A stretch of 64,000 bases of DNA, taken from positions 83,078,778 to 83,142,777 of the forward strand of contig CM043967.1 of assembly GCA_014529385.2 (NCBI GenBank). The letters are read 5' to 3'. This document shows positions 9,187 to 19,743 of the stretch, in pieces. The DNA is from Adiantum capillus-veneris (taxonomy: Eukaryota; Streptophyta; Polypodiopsida; Polypodiales; Pteridaceae). The notes below the pieces were generated by a model, which saw nothing but the letters and a program-made list of their open reading frames with translations, was not told the origin of the DNA and searched no databases. Position 1 is the stretch's first letter, and the number at the start of each line of letters is the position of its first letter. Made by a program: the position numbers and the translations under genes.

Positions 9187-10565
9187 GATTGCGTGCTTTT
9201 TATGTTTTCTTTTCTTTTTTTTCTTTTTTAAATAAATATTTAAATGATAATGCTTAAAAAGGCTATTTGGTGATATTCACAGATGCAATATGCGGAATAA
9301 AAGAGTAAAATAAATGACAGAAATGTAATGTACTTAGATGAGAAATAGCAGTGGCGTCCAGTCCGGAATGGCAATGCGCTAGGAAATTGCCAGAGAAGTA
9401 GACGGTCCGACGGTGCTTTACCGAACCAGTTGAATTTTGTAGCGTCCGGTCTCCCTTATCCTCCCGAAAGAAGACAACAATATCGATTATAGAAGAAGTC
9501 CATAGGTTGATAAATTTTTTTAAATTTATTAATTTGACGATGTTCGGATTCTTGGCAAGTAATTTGGCAGCTCCATTGAGATCGTCGGTGTCAAGGAGGA
9601 AGTAAGTTGGAAGAGCCTTGTTGCAAAAATATTTAGCAACTTTGGAAATCTCCTGTGCCAATACCAACCCGTTGACTTGCAAGAAAGGAAAGTCGAGCTT
9701 CTTGGACTTACCTCGGTGGTTGTCCTTCCACCTCTTGGTGGCACGAGTTTGATACCTCTTGGAAAATGGTAACCGAATGAGGAAGACCCAATTGGGTTGG
9801 CAAGTGGAGCCAAGGGATATAGCTCACTTGGTAAGGGGCTTGAGCAGAATGGTGGGACTCGAAGTTAAGCATGATTTTTTTAATATATAAATAGGGTTAA
9901 TCTTGGGCGGCAGGCCAAAGACCCAATGCTTTAAGCCACACTTTTATGATAAAAGTGTGTACACTTTAGTGCATGGTGGCGTGCAGTCAGAGCTACCGAC
10001 AGCGCGAGGGCCTGCAGAGGTTGCTACGGCCTGTAGAAGGCTTCTCAACCCGCGAGCAAGAAGGACAATTTGTACATGCACCTCGGGCGACCAGTTTGAG
10101 GGCGACTTGGCTAATTTCGGTGGTGGTCGACAGTGCCGGGAGTTGCGACCAAAAGCCTGTTCCCACGTTGATTGGAGAACTCGAGCCTCTTCAAGGTGCT
10201 AGTTGAAGCCGGAAATTGCCCATATTAAAAGTTCTTAGAATCTTCTCGAATACCTGCAAAATTTTCTCTCCTCTTCTTCGTCGCTTCTTGCTTTCCTTCA
10301 ATCTTCAAGTCTTCGTAGCAAGACTTCAAAGCTTTGCCTATTTCAAGGCTTGCCGATTTCAAAGCTTTGCCGATTTCAAAGCTTCGCCGGTTTGTGAATT
10401 GTGGTCAATATAGATTTTCCTTGATTCTTGATCGAAGTCTACAATTCCTTAATGAAAAATTTCACCCAAATTTCTAAGATGTACCTCTGCTTTTGCAACC
10501 ATAGCTTTAATTGACGAATTGGAGTCTTCTTGTTTGCATAATTACTCCAATTGGACGAAACCTTC
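9187..10565 (-). other. Element A 5' leader, unusually long and partly GC-rich
   Basis: 1.38 kb between the primer-binding site and gag. It is longer than needed for a leader and contains open stretches in both directions (minus-strand frame at about 9263-9680 including KALPTYFLLDTDDLNGAAK; plus-strand frame 9903-10202). A repeated TTTCAAAGCTTTGCCGA unit lies at about 10345-10385. I cannot match any of the peptides to a known family. It may include captured host sequence or be simple leader. Confidence 0.4.
9806..9885 (+). other. Possible RNA-polymerase-III-derived (SINE-like) fragment
   Basis: ATATAGCTCACTTGGTAAGG resembles a tRNA A box, and about 35 bases later GGGACTCGAAGTTAAGCATG resembles the 5S rRNA A-box region (GAACTCCGAAGTTAAGCGTG) with one base missing. 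An A/T-rich tail follows. Short and degenerate; could be coincidence. Confidence 0.25.
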
Positions 10566-10577
10566 GCTCTGATACCA
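10566..10577 (-). other. Primer-binding site of element A (tRNA-iMet type)
   Basis: On the minus strand TGGTATCAGAGC begins one base after the 5' LTR end. This 12-mer is the standard plant initiator-tRNA-Met primer site. Confidence 0.9.
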
Positions 10578-10578
10578 C

Positions 10579-11301
10579 TGTTGGGAGAAGAGGGGGAGAT
10601 CAACCACTTAAACTATTCAACACAAGCTTCCAAGCAATCACCATCAACTTGTCCACCTCTTCTTCCAATTTCCAAGCACAAACACTCACACCTAGACTAT
10701 GACACACACACACACATTAAACATAAAATTGACATAGACATGCTTGTAAGAGAGTGTAAGAGATGGAGACTAGATTAGAGAGCACACATGCTTGTAAGAG
10801 AGTGTAAGAGATGTGTGAGAGATGGAGACTAGATTAGAGAGCACACAACAAATAACCATAGCAAAAGAGAGTAGAGAAGAGACTCTGCAAGAGAAAGGCC
10901 TAAATCTAGCCCCAAACTCCACGGCACCTCTCTTGTGGAGTTGGTATTTAATTTATTATTTGTGAGTTTAAGGTGCCAAAAATTGAGGCCCCTCTTTTAC
11001 AACCACTTCACTTTTGTAAATGAGTGAAGCTCATTAGTTCTTGCATGACCCATAAGGGGAGTTCCCACTACAACTATTTATAGAGCCATAGTGGCTTATT
11101 GAAATGATATTCTAAGATACTGTGCAAATATAAAATGGCCAAGAGTAATCACCGTCGCCTCTTCATCAACTCTCCGCATTCCACTCTACAAAATCATCAT
11201 CAACTCAATTAGTAAAATAAATAGACAGCACATAATTAACATTACGCCAGCTATCCCAATTAGCTAACCACTACAACAGGAGGGTGCCAAGTCTCGTAAC
11301 A
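10579..11301 (-). repeat. 5' LTR of element A
   Basis: 723 bp, TGTTGGG...GTAACA on plus. It differs from the other LTR by an internal duplication of the TGCTTGTAAGAGAGTG unit (about 10740-10830) and a much shorter CA run (about 10702-10714). On the minus strand TATAAATA at 11075-11082 is a plausible TATA box. Confidence 0.85.
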
Positions 11302-11650
11302 GACCCTTGGGAATGCTTGAACAAATTATTATATCCTCTTGTGTAATCGAGTACGAGCATATTTTTGCTTGTGTAAATTTTGAAAAAAGCAACAACTTTG
11401 AGGCTATTTTGGGACGATCATTCATGCATCAACTTAAAATGGTTCAAGAATGGGGCTATGACAATATGTACTTACGGTATAAGGGTGTCACAACGAGGGT
11501 CAGCACAAAGGACCATAGTTACCGAAACATAAACCGAACCCCAGTAGAAGATTTTGGTGTAGCTACGAATTCCGAAACACAACTGCGTTCTTGATTGTAA
11601 AAGGGAGCACATGTTTGGATGTGCAGAGGATCGGAGTGTGGAAGCCTAAA
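11302..11650 (+). pseudogene. Right piece of the old gag-protease element (C-terminal half of protease)
   Basis: After the GACCC duplication the frame continues as PLGMLEQIIISSCVIEYEH, NFEAILGRSFMHQLKMVQEW (the LGR/P second protease motif), then TPVEDFGVATNSETQLRS and stop. Element B has the homologous order RPIGLLEKAVVTSCDIEYG, IILERPFKRQLKMVQDW, TPMEEFDSATVAG. This confirms both the family and that element A split a continuous protease. Nothing recognisable as RT follows, as in element B. Confidence 0.7.
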
Positions 11651-12199
11651 AAAAGATTGTATCTTAGAGCTAATCCTTTTTTTTTTTCAACAATTACATT
11701 GTGATCCTTGTCAATTTTGTTGTGGTTTGCGACGACCTATTAGTGACCTAAATGTGTCGTTTTAAGTGCGTTAATGGTTGTTTTTCTACGTTTCGACCAT
11801 AGGAGAGTGTTCCTAGACCATACGAAGACCTTTCTGGCATGTTTTGTTGCAGTTTTCAAGACCTTGATCATGATTTTGGTACCTTATCGGATTGCAACAA
11901 AACGGTAGGATAGTGACCTAGGTGTCTTAGACCTCCTCCTAAAGTCTCGTTGCATTTGGACTTCGTTTGAGTGCCAAAATGGCATGACGATCCAGAGCGG
12001 TGAGATAGGGTATAGACAGATTTCCTGAGTAGAGAGTGATAGATTTGCTAGTGCAAAAGATAGCTTTGTTTCGTATGTTCACTTCTTAGGGTTGACACCC
12101 TCAAAGAGTCTATGTGCCCCATCGGAGTCGCTTCCCTGAGTATTGACATTATATTAGTGCCAGACAGTTATGTTGCAGATGTCCGATCACGGCGACCCG
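11651..12199. other. Unassigned sequence
   Basis: About 550 bases without a convincing open frame. Contains a T-run (about 11678-11688). Possibly the remainder of the gag-protease element, but I see no family-specific match. Confidence 0.35.
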
Positions 12200-13010
12200 C
12201 TAACACTTCTTATGCTTCTTCTTCTTCTGTGATAGAATAAACCAGATTGATCTAGAATGCTTACCATACATATAATGCTCACATAGTTCACTATATGAAT
12301 GTTTGAAGACATGCAAGTAATCCAAATGAGAAAGAGATTTTATGGAATTTTGGCTCAAATGGCCTAACCGTGTATGCCACAAAATTGCATTTGGCTGTTG
12401 GGTTATATTTACAATGTTATCTTGGATTGGAGATATATTCAAAGGGTAAAGAGTACTACATTTTTCTCGTCTAGCTAAGAGCAAAAATCCTTTCTGAATC
12501 TTCCAACTGCCATTGCCAAAGCATGTATGATCGCCACAATCATTCAGTTGTCCATCAAAAATCAAGCTCCTTGTGGGAGAAGGATTATATCTCACATTTT
12601 TGAGCCCAAATGGAGAACCATTAGCAAAAAATTTATGTTACCCTTTCCAAAAATGTCATAAGCAAAGCTATTGGCCAAATGTATGCATCCATATCTGACA
12701 ATATCATGGGTAGATAACTACTCTCTATGAGGAGAAACATGAAAAGATGCACCAGAATCCAAATCGATCTTGGCTAAATGATTTATCTTTGCTCGTCAAA
12801 TAACATGAGGTAAAGATCAAAAGAATGTCACCTTCATCACTACTAACAACATTGATCTCATGTATCTTTGCTTTGTCCTTGTCCTCTTTCTTGCTATCCT
12901 CATGCTTTTCCTCATTCTTCTCATCTTACCACTTAAAGTAGTCTATATTGATGTAACCCTTCTTTGCCACAATGAAAACAAGAAACTAATATATGAAACT
13001 ATCTCTCTTT
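12200..13010 (-). pseudogene. Ty1/copia gag-protease-preintegrase relic
   Basis: Read leftwards: a remnant of the gag zinc knuckle and Lys/Glu-rich tail (about 12990-12850), a copia protease (DSGASFHVSPH, about 12775-12730, broken by frameshifts), then a continuous GAG-preintegrase domain at 12595-12200 with LWHTRLGHLSQNSIKSL and LCEHYMYGKHSRS. Truncated before the integrase core. No LTR adjoins. Dead. Confidence 0.75.
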
Positions 13011-13065
13011 GTATGTTGAAAGATTCATTGTCAATTGTTGCTGATGTTGAAAGATTATGATGGCA

Positions 13066-13168
13066 AGTATATGTCTCTCTTAATAAATGACTCATATCAT
13101 TGTACTTTTAATGGTGAGTATATTATGTCTCTCTTAATGAATGACTCATATCATGGTACTTTTACAGA
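13066..13168 (+). repeat. 51-bp tandem duplication
   Basis: Two nearly identical units beginning AGTATAT...TGTCTCTCTTAAT and including ATGACTCATATCAT, starting at 13066 and 13117. Non-coding. Confidence 0.8.
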
Positions 13169-13449
13169 TGATTGTTTGACATACTTTCATATAGATTATA
13201 ATGATAATGAAATTTATATTTCTCTAGTTGATTTTTTATGATTTTAAATTCTTTTTAATCCAATCTATGATTGTAATGACAAAAAAGGTATTCCTAATGG
13301 CTTCAAAAAAATTAAAAGGTGCTCCTAATTCAAAGATTCCTTTCAAAAACAAGAAAAACGATGCATTAATCTATAGCACGTAATGACAGGCAATGACAAA
13401 GCACATAGATTTGCACCAATATTACCTAAGAAAGCTGAATACAACATTG

Positions 13450-13525
<76 letters not shown>

Positions 13526-15240
13526 GCTAAAGAGAACTTAGAAGAAAACGCTAAAGGAAAAATGAAAGAGCAGAGGACACCTAGTTATATGGACACAAAA
13601 GGTCTTTTGACTTTCCATCTTCATTTGACTTTTGTCTTTCCACCTTCATCTATCTTTTCATTTCCTAAACTCACTCTTCACTTATGCACTTAATATGTTT
13701 TGAAAGAATTTTTATTTTTCTAAGATTGGGGAGACCTAATGGTGGTAGGGTGTTGTCCTTAATGATTTCTTATTCCATCATCTTGGCTCATAATGATTTT
13801 GTTGTCAATGATGATTATTGTTCCATTGAGTAATTCCATGATGTCATGGGGTTGTTTCATGACATTTTCTCTAATATTTTACTACAAAGTGATATAATCT
13901 CAATGATTTTTTATTACATGGAGTTGCTTTATGATTATTTACTAATGTTGAGACGATTATTACTCAATGGAGTTGCTTGATGGTGTCAAAGTGTCACTCC
14001 CATGATGACCGATGAACGTCATTTGTTGGAGAGTGCTTACTAGAACTTGGGCACACACTATGTTAATGCACATGTATACATGCTATATGGATTTGGTTTT
14101 AAAAACTCTTATGTATATCTACTATGCTACATATTTGTGGTGTTCAATATATCTTCTATATTCCAATATTGTTCAAGGAGGAGCATGTGAACATCACTAC
14201 AAGTGATCCTTTCAGCTTACTACACTCAACATTGATAAAAAGGTCAAAATTTTCATCATTATGATACCAAAGATATTGATGGTGTTTGTAAAAAATTTAT
14301 AGAGTGACAGTACTTTGAAGGTTCTGCCATGCACATTAACCATAAAGTATAGGAGGACATGCCTCACTCAGTTTGCCAATACAAGCAAACACTTTGTAAT
14401 CATACGCTCACAAAGCACAACCTAAAGATGTAAAGGCAACATATATTATTACAAGATTGAGACTACAAACAACTAGTATATCTCATTATTTTAAAAATGT
14501 ATTACCAAAAGCATTGTAAGATACATTGAAATGAGTGCCTAGAGCAATTCATTTAATATACAGCCATATGCAATTTGAAAAATATCCTTTGATTACAAAA
14601 TGGGAGATAATGCCATCCCAAATAAGGACATGACCATATAAATACAATATGTAAGCACCATTATGCACTATTCGGGTAGTGGCAGCTCATTTTGTGTCAA
14701 CTCAGGCTGAATGGAGACTGCAAATCACTAAGAATTAACAATACTAGTGAGAAATAAAATGACAAAGAAACAAACAGTGGTGAGGGGTATGTGTGGGGGG
14801 TCATAGCAGGGTCTCCTATAGTGTCTACTGCTACAGATAGGGCTCCAAAAGAGTGGCGATCTTGTAGGGAGTGTATGATGGTTCCAAAAATTGGGAGTGG
14901 TTACTAAAGTTGTGCCAAAAAGGTATGGCATCACTGAGGGATGGTGATGACATAGACCCTCTACCACTACGTGGCAAGAATGTGGCATTGATGGTGGCAT
15001 TTTTGTAGGATCTCCCTTTACCGTTTCTAGATAATCATGCCTATGATGTTTCACGCCAATATCGACTAGATACCAATGGATGTGAGCACTATGATAATGA
15101 GCTTTAGAATAGAGATCGCATTGTTGGGGTATGCCCAACTTGTCAACTGGTAGTGTTTCCTAGCTATGAGGCTTGCATAAATTGCCTAGACTAGAGGTGC
15201 ATAACACCTTAAGGTTTTGGGGTTTGGATGGCTATACAAA
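13169..15240. other. Unassigned AT-rich sequence with a GA microsatellite
   Basis: No convincing coding sequence. A perfect GA run of about 72 bases lies at 13452-13524. Open frames at 14012-14206 (+) and 14728-15138 (-) show no recognisable motif. Confidence 0.4.
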
Positions 15241-15245
15241 TTTGT

Positions 15246-15325
15246 GAACTTCATAAATAAGCACGTATGTGTAGGAAAATTATTGGGATGGGTGACTGCA
15301 TGGGAACGTTTTGTCCTTGTGTAAT
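15246..15325 (+). repeat. 5S-rRNA-derived segment (SINE3- or Cassandra-like)
   Basis: GAACTTCATAAATAAGC at 15246 and GGATGGGTGACTGCATGGGA at 15286 match the plant 5S rRNA internal promoter (GAACTCCGAAGTTAAGC ... GGATGGGTGACCTCCTGGGA). The 40-base distance between the start of the first block and the second equals that of true 5S genes. The intervening bases are diverged, so it is not a functional 5S gene. 5S-derived promoters are known in SINE3 elements and in the LTRs of Cassandra TRIMs. I could not find the element's ends, so which of the two applies is open. Confidence 0.6.
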
Positions 15326-15995
15326 TTCAACTAGTATTAGAGCTTATGGTGAGCTCGACCATTGCAAGCAGTCAAAGAATTTCCCGGATTTGGTTGCAGA
15401 GGTCTTGAGAGCTGTCCACAAAGACTCCAATTCTGAGTACATGGAGAAATATGGGTAGAATGTATTCCCACAGTGGACTTGTGGAGCATTAAAAGCTCAA
15501 CACAAGGAATTATAGAGTCTTAAGTATGTGCATTGTGTGTGTGTGTGTTGTTAAGTACACACAAGACTTTGCAGTAGGTCAACCTCAAATTAAAGCAGAA
15601 TTTAAGACGTGTTCACATGAAGCACAATCATCTACAACATTCTAGTGACTCAACTACTCCAAAATTGGCATAGTTACAAAAGGCCTTGCATGATTTCATA
15701 TAAAACAAATAATTGGTGCATGTGTGACCATGCATGAGGCACAATTATTTCAAAAAGTAATTGATTACTATGTATTTGTAACCATTGCCTTCTTACATGT
15801 AGAGTTGGATAGTAAGAAGCACTAGAGATGTTTATTTATTGCAAATAGTGGCAAGGGATTTGAAAGTCTTCAAGTGGAACTTTAATCAAGTAGCACTAGT
15901 ATAATAGTAGCAGGAGTTTAATGCTACAACCAAATAAAAAGGAGCGCTGCAAAAAAACAAAAAATAGTAGCGCTCAAGTTGAGGCTCCAATACCT
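15326..15995. other. Unassigned sequence
   Basis: Includes a short plus-strand open frame to 15458 downstream of the 5S-like block and a short GT run (about 15535-15549). No recognised family. Confidence 0.35.
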
Positions 15996-15999
15996 TTTT

Positions 16000-16480
16000 T
16001 GTGAAGGCCTCCATGTAGTAACCTTAGACTCCTTATGAAGCATGACATGATAAGAAACCATTTATTGATCACATGCGCATCTTTGGTCGCTTAGCTTATG
16101 CTTTGGTACCACAAAAGTAGTGCAAAAAATTGGATGATTTGGTTGAAAAGGGCATTTTTTGTTGATTACAATATTGAAAGCAAAGGTTATAGGTTGTACC
16201 ATTCACAAATAAATTGTATTTTGGTTTCATAAGATGTTGTATTTTTGGAGTGTTCCATTTAGCCCTTGCTATCATGTACCAAAGATAGTAATGTAAGCTC
16301 GCAAGACATTTATGACTCTTCATTGCCTCTTTTTAATGGTGAAAATTTGACTGTAAGTTCCAACGAGGCAAATATCCAGCCTATGGGGGTTCCCAAAAAT
16401 AGCACAAATCAACCTATTACTAATGCAGATGTACATGATATACTTGATGTGGAAAGGAACTGAGAATAAAGAGGCTGGGG
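16000..16480 (+). pseudogene. Ty1/copia integrase C-terminal region relic
   Basis: With stops, reads like the copia integrase/post-integrase segment: KPFIDHMRIFGRLAYALVPQ, KLDDLVEKGIF, then a TNKLYFGF block where copia elements have TNK-VFSRDVVF. It is followed by an open linker (ENLTVSSNEANIQPM ... NADVHDILDVE). The reverse transcriptase expected next is absent. Confidence 0.65.
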
Positions 16481-16554
16481 TATGCCTAAATGGTTGATGC
16501 ATACTTTTGGTGACAGTAAATTGGATGGACCTATGTGTAGTCATACGCGTTTAT

Positions 16555-16880
16555 ATTCTCACCATGCAAACTATTGTGGCCACTTCCAATTGTGAGGCAG
16601 AGTATAAGGCATTATTCATAGCTACAATTGAGTGTATGATTGAAATGCCTTATGGCTAATTTGGATGTTGGACAAGACACTGCCAACATCATCTACACTG
16701 GCAGGCAAAGCACATTATCCGTTTCAAGGGACCCAATTTTTCATACATTGATTGAGGTGCACTATCACTATGTCAAGTGTTGGAGTTTTTTTTGGCCAAG
16801 GGCATGGGAGTTTTGACCAATAAAGAGAGCATCTACATGAGATTTGAAGCACTTTAATCGAGCTTGAAATGCCACTTTAT
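16555..16880 (+). pseudogene. Ty1/copia RNase H relic
   Basis: Contains VATSNCEAEYKALFIATIEC (the RNase H EAEY motif), LDVGQDTANIIYTGRQSTL and SRDPIFHTLIEVHYHYVK, the terminal RNase H block of copia pol, spread over two frames. It lies only about 75 bases after the integrase relic, so roughly the whole reverse transcriptase has been deleted between them. Confidence 0.75.
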
Positions 16881-17863
16881 TAATAATTATCATTATAATG
16901 ATCTCACTTGATTTTCCATGAGGAGTTTGTTTTGACAGGCAATGAAGGGTTTGAAGCTGCTGCAAAGACCTAGTCACTTATCATGCTTTAAAACAAAGTA
17001 TCTTGATTTATGAAGCAAGTGGCCAAGTTTAAAGCAACCTGATTGAGTCGACATAGCTCATGCTAAAAATTCAAAAGGGCCATGCGATTGAGGGTGAGAG
17101 GGTCGCCGAGAGCACGAGTCGAAGAGAGTCTCCCTTTTGAAGTATATTTGCCATCTCATCGGAGTTGAGAGCCAAAAAAGGGGTGTGAAGACAGATTTTC
17201 TTGAATGAAAAAAGAAGAAGATGTTTTAATATGTCTTTTTAATAAGATGACGAGGGGTGGCAGTGTCGAAGGGAGAAGGTGGTGTCGGTTTGGGGAGCGA
17301 AACACCGTCGTATGCAGATCATCCAAGAGGGCCGTGCTGAGAGATGGGATGAAGGAGTCGCTAGGGGAGTTAGAGATTGCGGGGGGGATGTCAAGCCAAG
17401 ATACCTTCTCTTGCTCCATGCAAAATCCGGCTATTCTTTCTACGTGTGAGTGCGACCCATGCAGGAGTTTTTTTTAGTTGTATATGCATACAATAAAATG
17501 ATTTTGTATGGCAAAAAAATAAGAGGGCACCGCGAGTCTGTAGAGGGGAGCTGAGCCAGTTGAGGAGGGGGCACCGTTTTGTGGCGAGCAAGGAGAGCGA
17601 GCCAGGCGGAGTTTGAGGCGCAAGAGATCACAAGGCCATGCAAGCATGAGGGTCACCGCTGCTTGCGAGGGTGAACAGTGCCATTTATTGCCCTGCATAG
17701 AATTGAAGGGAGAGAATGATTCTCCATGTGGACTACTGAGAGCGAGTGAATGAGAGGGACTATCGAGAGCAAGGAGAGAGAGAGAGAGGGAGTTTTTGCG
17801 AGGCCTTGGCAGGCTGCTGTGATTGAGAAAGGAGAGAATACTCGGCCCTGCTGAGGATTAAAC

Positions 17864-17908
<45 letters not shown>

Positions 17909-18425
17909 TTTGTATGGGTAATCAAAGAAAGAGAAGGGAGTCAAGAGAGAGAAGAACTTGGCCCTTGGCCCTACCATAAACGAGGGAGAGAGAGCGAGAA
18001 GAAGCTGGCCATTTGAAAGGGCCACAATGAGCACATCTACAAAATTTAGATAACAAAAAAATAGCATCCTGAAGTTGGCGTGAAGAAGCCCTTGGCGAGA
18101 TGCGACAACGAAGTCAAGCCATGGATAAGTTTCTTCTTTTCCTCATAACATTGGATGTAAATTTATGTTGATTGATAAAAAACACATAAAATACAAACAC
18201 TTGCAGTGTCTCTCTCTCTCTCTGTCTCTCTCTCCATTTTTATAATAAACACATAAGTGTCTTCATGATTTTGTTCTTGAGTCTGAGCACATATATGCAG
18301 CCTGAGCATTGCGTGGGTTAGAGAGAGAGATAATTCGATACATGTTTCGGCAGATAATTTAGCCGCACTTACACTATCTAGGCTCCTTGTTTTGGGAGTG
18401 AGCGTAGCATATAGCTTGAACTCTT
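16881..18425. other. Unassigned, purine-rich sequence
   Basis: G/A-rich with GA runs at about 17780-17790 and 17866-17904 and a CT run at about 18210-18232. Frames at 17156-17419 (-) and 17205-17477 (+) overlap on opposite strands and neither shows a family motif. Confidence 0.4.
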
Positions 18426-18469
18426 TTGTTTGCTAGGTTTTTCTTGGTCTTGGTCTACTCCATGGCCAA

Positions 18470-18611
18470 GCCTAGAAAAATATCTATCATCAAGGAAAGG
18501 TTCTCAGTTGGAGAGATCAACTTGGCTTATGTGTTGACAAAGGACAACCTTGCATATCTATTCACAAAGGCGTTGCCTTGTGAAATTCAAAGCTTTTCAC
18601 ATGTGGGGATT
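18470..18611 (+). pseudogene. Ty1/copia pol 3' end
   Basis: SIIKERFSVGEINLAYVLTK then NLAYLFTKALPCE is the conserved RNase H tail of copia pol (usually ...IRLAYVPTQDNLADLFTKAL). It runs directly into the LTR starting at 18612, so only the 3' end of an element is retained. Confidence 0.75.
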
Positions 18612-18835
18612 TGTTATCATATATGTGGTAGTGATATTTGTGAACACACTTAAGATCACCAAGACACTTTTTCGTCACTAGGAGGTTTTTTCCCCATGCA
18701 TTGTATCTACATCCATCACTCTAGGCCATCTTATCTTTATATTTTCATACTAAGAAATATACTCTTTGTTGTGGGCATTGAGCTTCTTCATCTTTTTCAA
18801 GTTGTGTGTGCATCCCTACAACTCTAATTCCAACA
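18612..18835 (+). repeat. Short copia LTR, copy 1 (about 224 bp)
   Basis: Begins TGTTATCATATATGTGGTAG and ends CTCTAATTCCAACA. Homologous copies lie at 21944-22168 and 50745-50961 on the minus strand, sharing the GTGTGAACACAC, GGAGGTTTTTTCC and TGCATTGTAT blocks. The preceding pol tail marks it as a 3' LTR. Confidence 0.75.
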
Positions 18836-19743
18836 ACACCTGATCTCAAAGGACATGTAGTTCTTGTGTGTACTACAATATGGTGTTTTGGTCATTACAA
18901 TGCAAATGAGAAAGTTATACAATCTCATTTGCTTGTTGATGCACCATGCGTTTATGAATTTCAGCTTCGCCAGTTAGAGATTTGCAATAGCCAAGCAAGA
19001 CATTCTCTCCATCACCAATAAAGGTCAATGAACCGATAGGATTTGAGAATGCAGGAGAGGCAGTAGTCATAGAATTCGAAGGATAAAGTGAACCATGTGA
19101 TCAAATATCTACATGTTTTGCTCCCTCCGCTTTGAGTCTTTCTTTCTTTGTTGGTGTCACTTGCGTGTTATTTTTGTTTCCTTACATAATGGTGCATATT
19201 GAGGATCCAAGTCAATATGTAGATGATACTTAAGAGGTTTGGGGAGGATGTCTATGAATGTGGAAGAGGAAGCCATTATTCCTCAGTGTAAGAAAAAGAA
19301 GAGAAGACATTTGTGGACGCGTTGCAAAGAGAAGGGTACAATCCTTAAATCTCCCTCCAAGGGCAACGAGGTGAATTCAACGTAACTAAAAGGAGAGACC
19401 AAAAAGGGATGTGTAAGGAATTGGTTAACTTACTAATTAACAAAGCTATTGATGATCAAAACGGCTCCAAAATTGGCTATTTTGGTTATTTAATGCATAT
19501 CTAGGTACATATCTCTAAATATTCAAAAAGATATCATTTTCTTCACATTCCTTTACGGCTCACCTTGAAATTTGTTCTCATTTACTTCACTTGGTGGCAA
19601 ATTGTTGATTCCACTTTTGAATCACTCAATCCCTCTTTTTTCTCTCTGGCCTTTCATGAGCTTTCTGTCTTCTTTTTTGATGCTGGCAACTCTGCTACTA
19701 TGTTATCTCCATTATACTTTCTTTGTGCTCTTCATTACTTACA
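18836..19743. other. Unassigned sequence upstream of the transposase-like relic
   Basis: AT-rich. Short open frames at 18806-19021 and 19565-19747 without recognised motifs. May include promoter or leader sequence of the relic starting at 19744, but no clear element is visible. Confidence 0.35.

Larger units (their letters stand above)
4833..11301 (-). mobile_element. Gypsy element A, Ty3/gypsy LTR retrotransposon (chromovirus-type pol), reverse orientation
   Basis: 6.5-kb element with LTRs at 4833-5521 and 10579-11301, a tRNA-Met-type primer-binding site at 10566-10577, and gag, protease, RT, RNase H and partial integrase read leftwards. GACCC duplications flank it, so it inserted as one unit, into the protease of an older element. 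The 3' third of integrase and the polypurine tract are absent: the left LTR abuts the integrase core directly. All coding parts carry stops or frameshifts, so it is inactive. Confidence 0.9.

Noticed and set aside
9903-10206. Two overlapping plus-strand ORFs in GC-rich sequence
   Set aside because: They overlap in different frames, oppose the direction of the element they sit in, and match nothing I recognise.
14728-15138. 136-codon minus-strand ORF
   Set aside because: No recognisable domain, no neighbouring gene structure, and low-complexity His/Pro content. Not supported as a gene.
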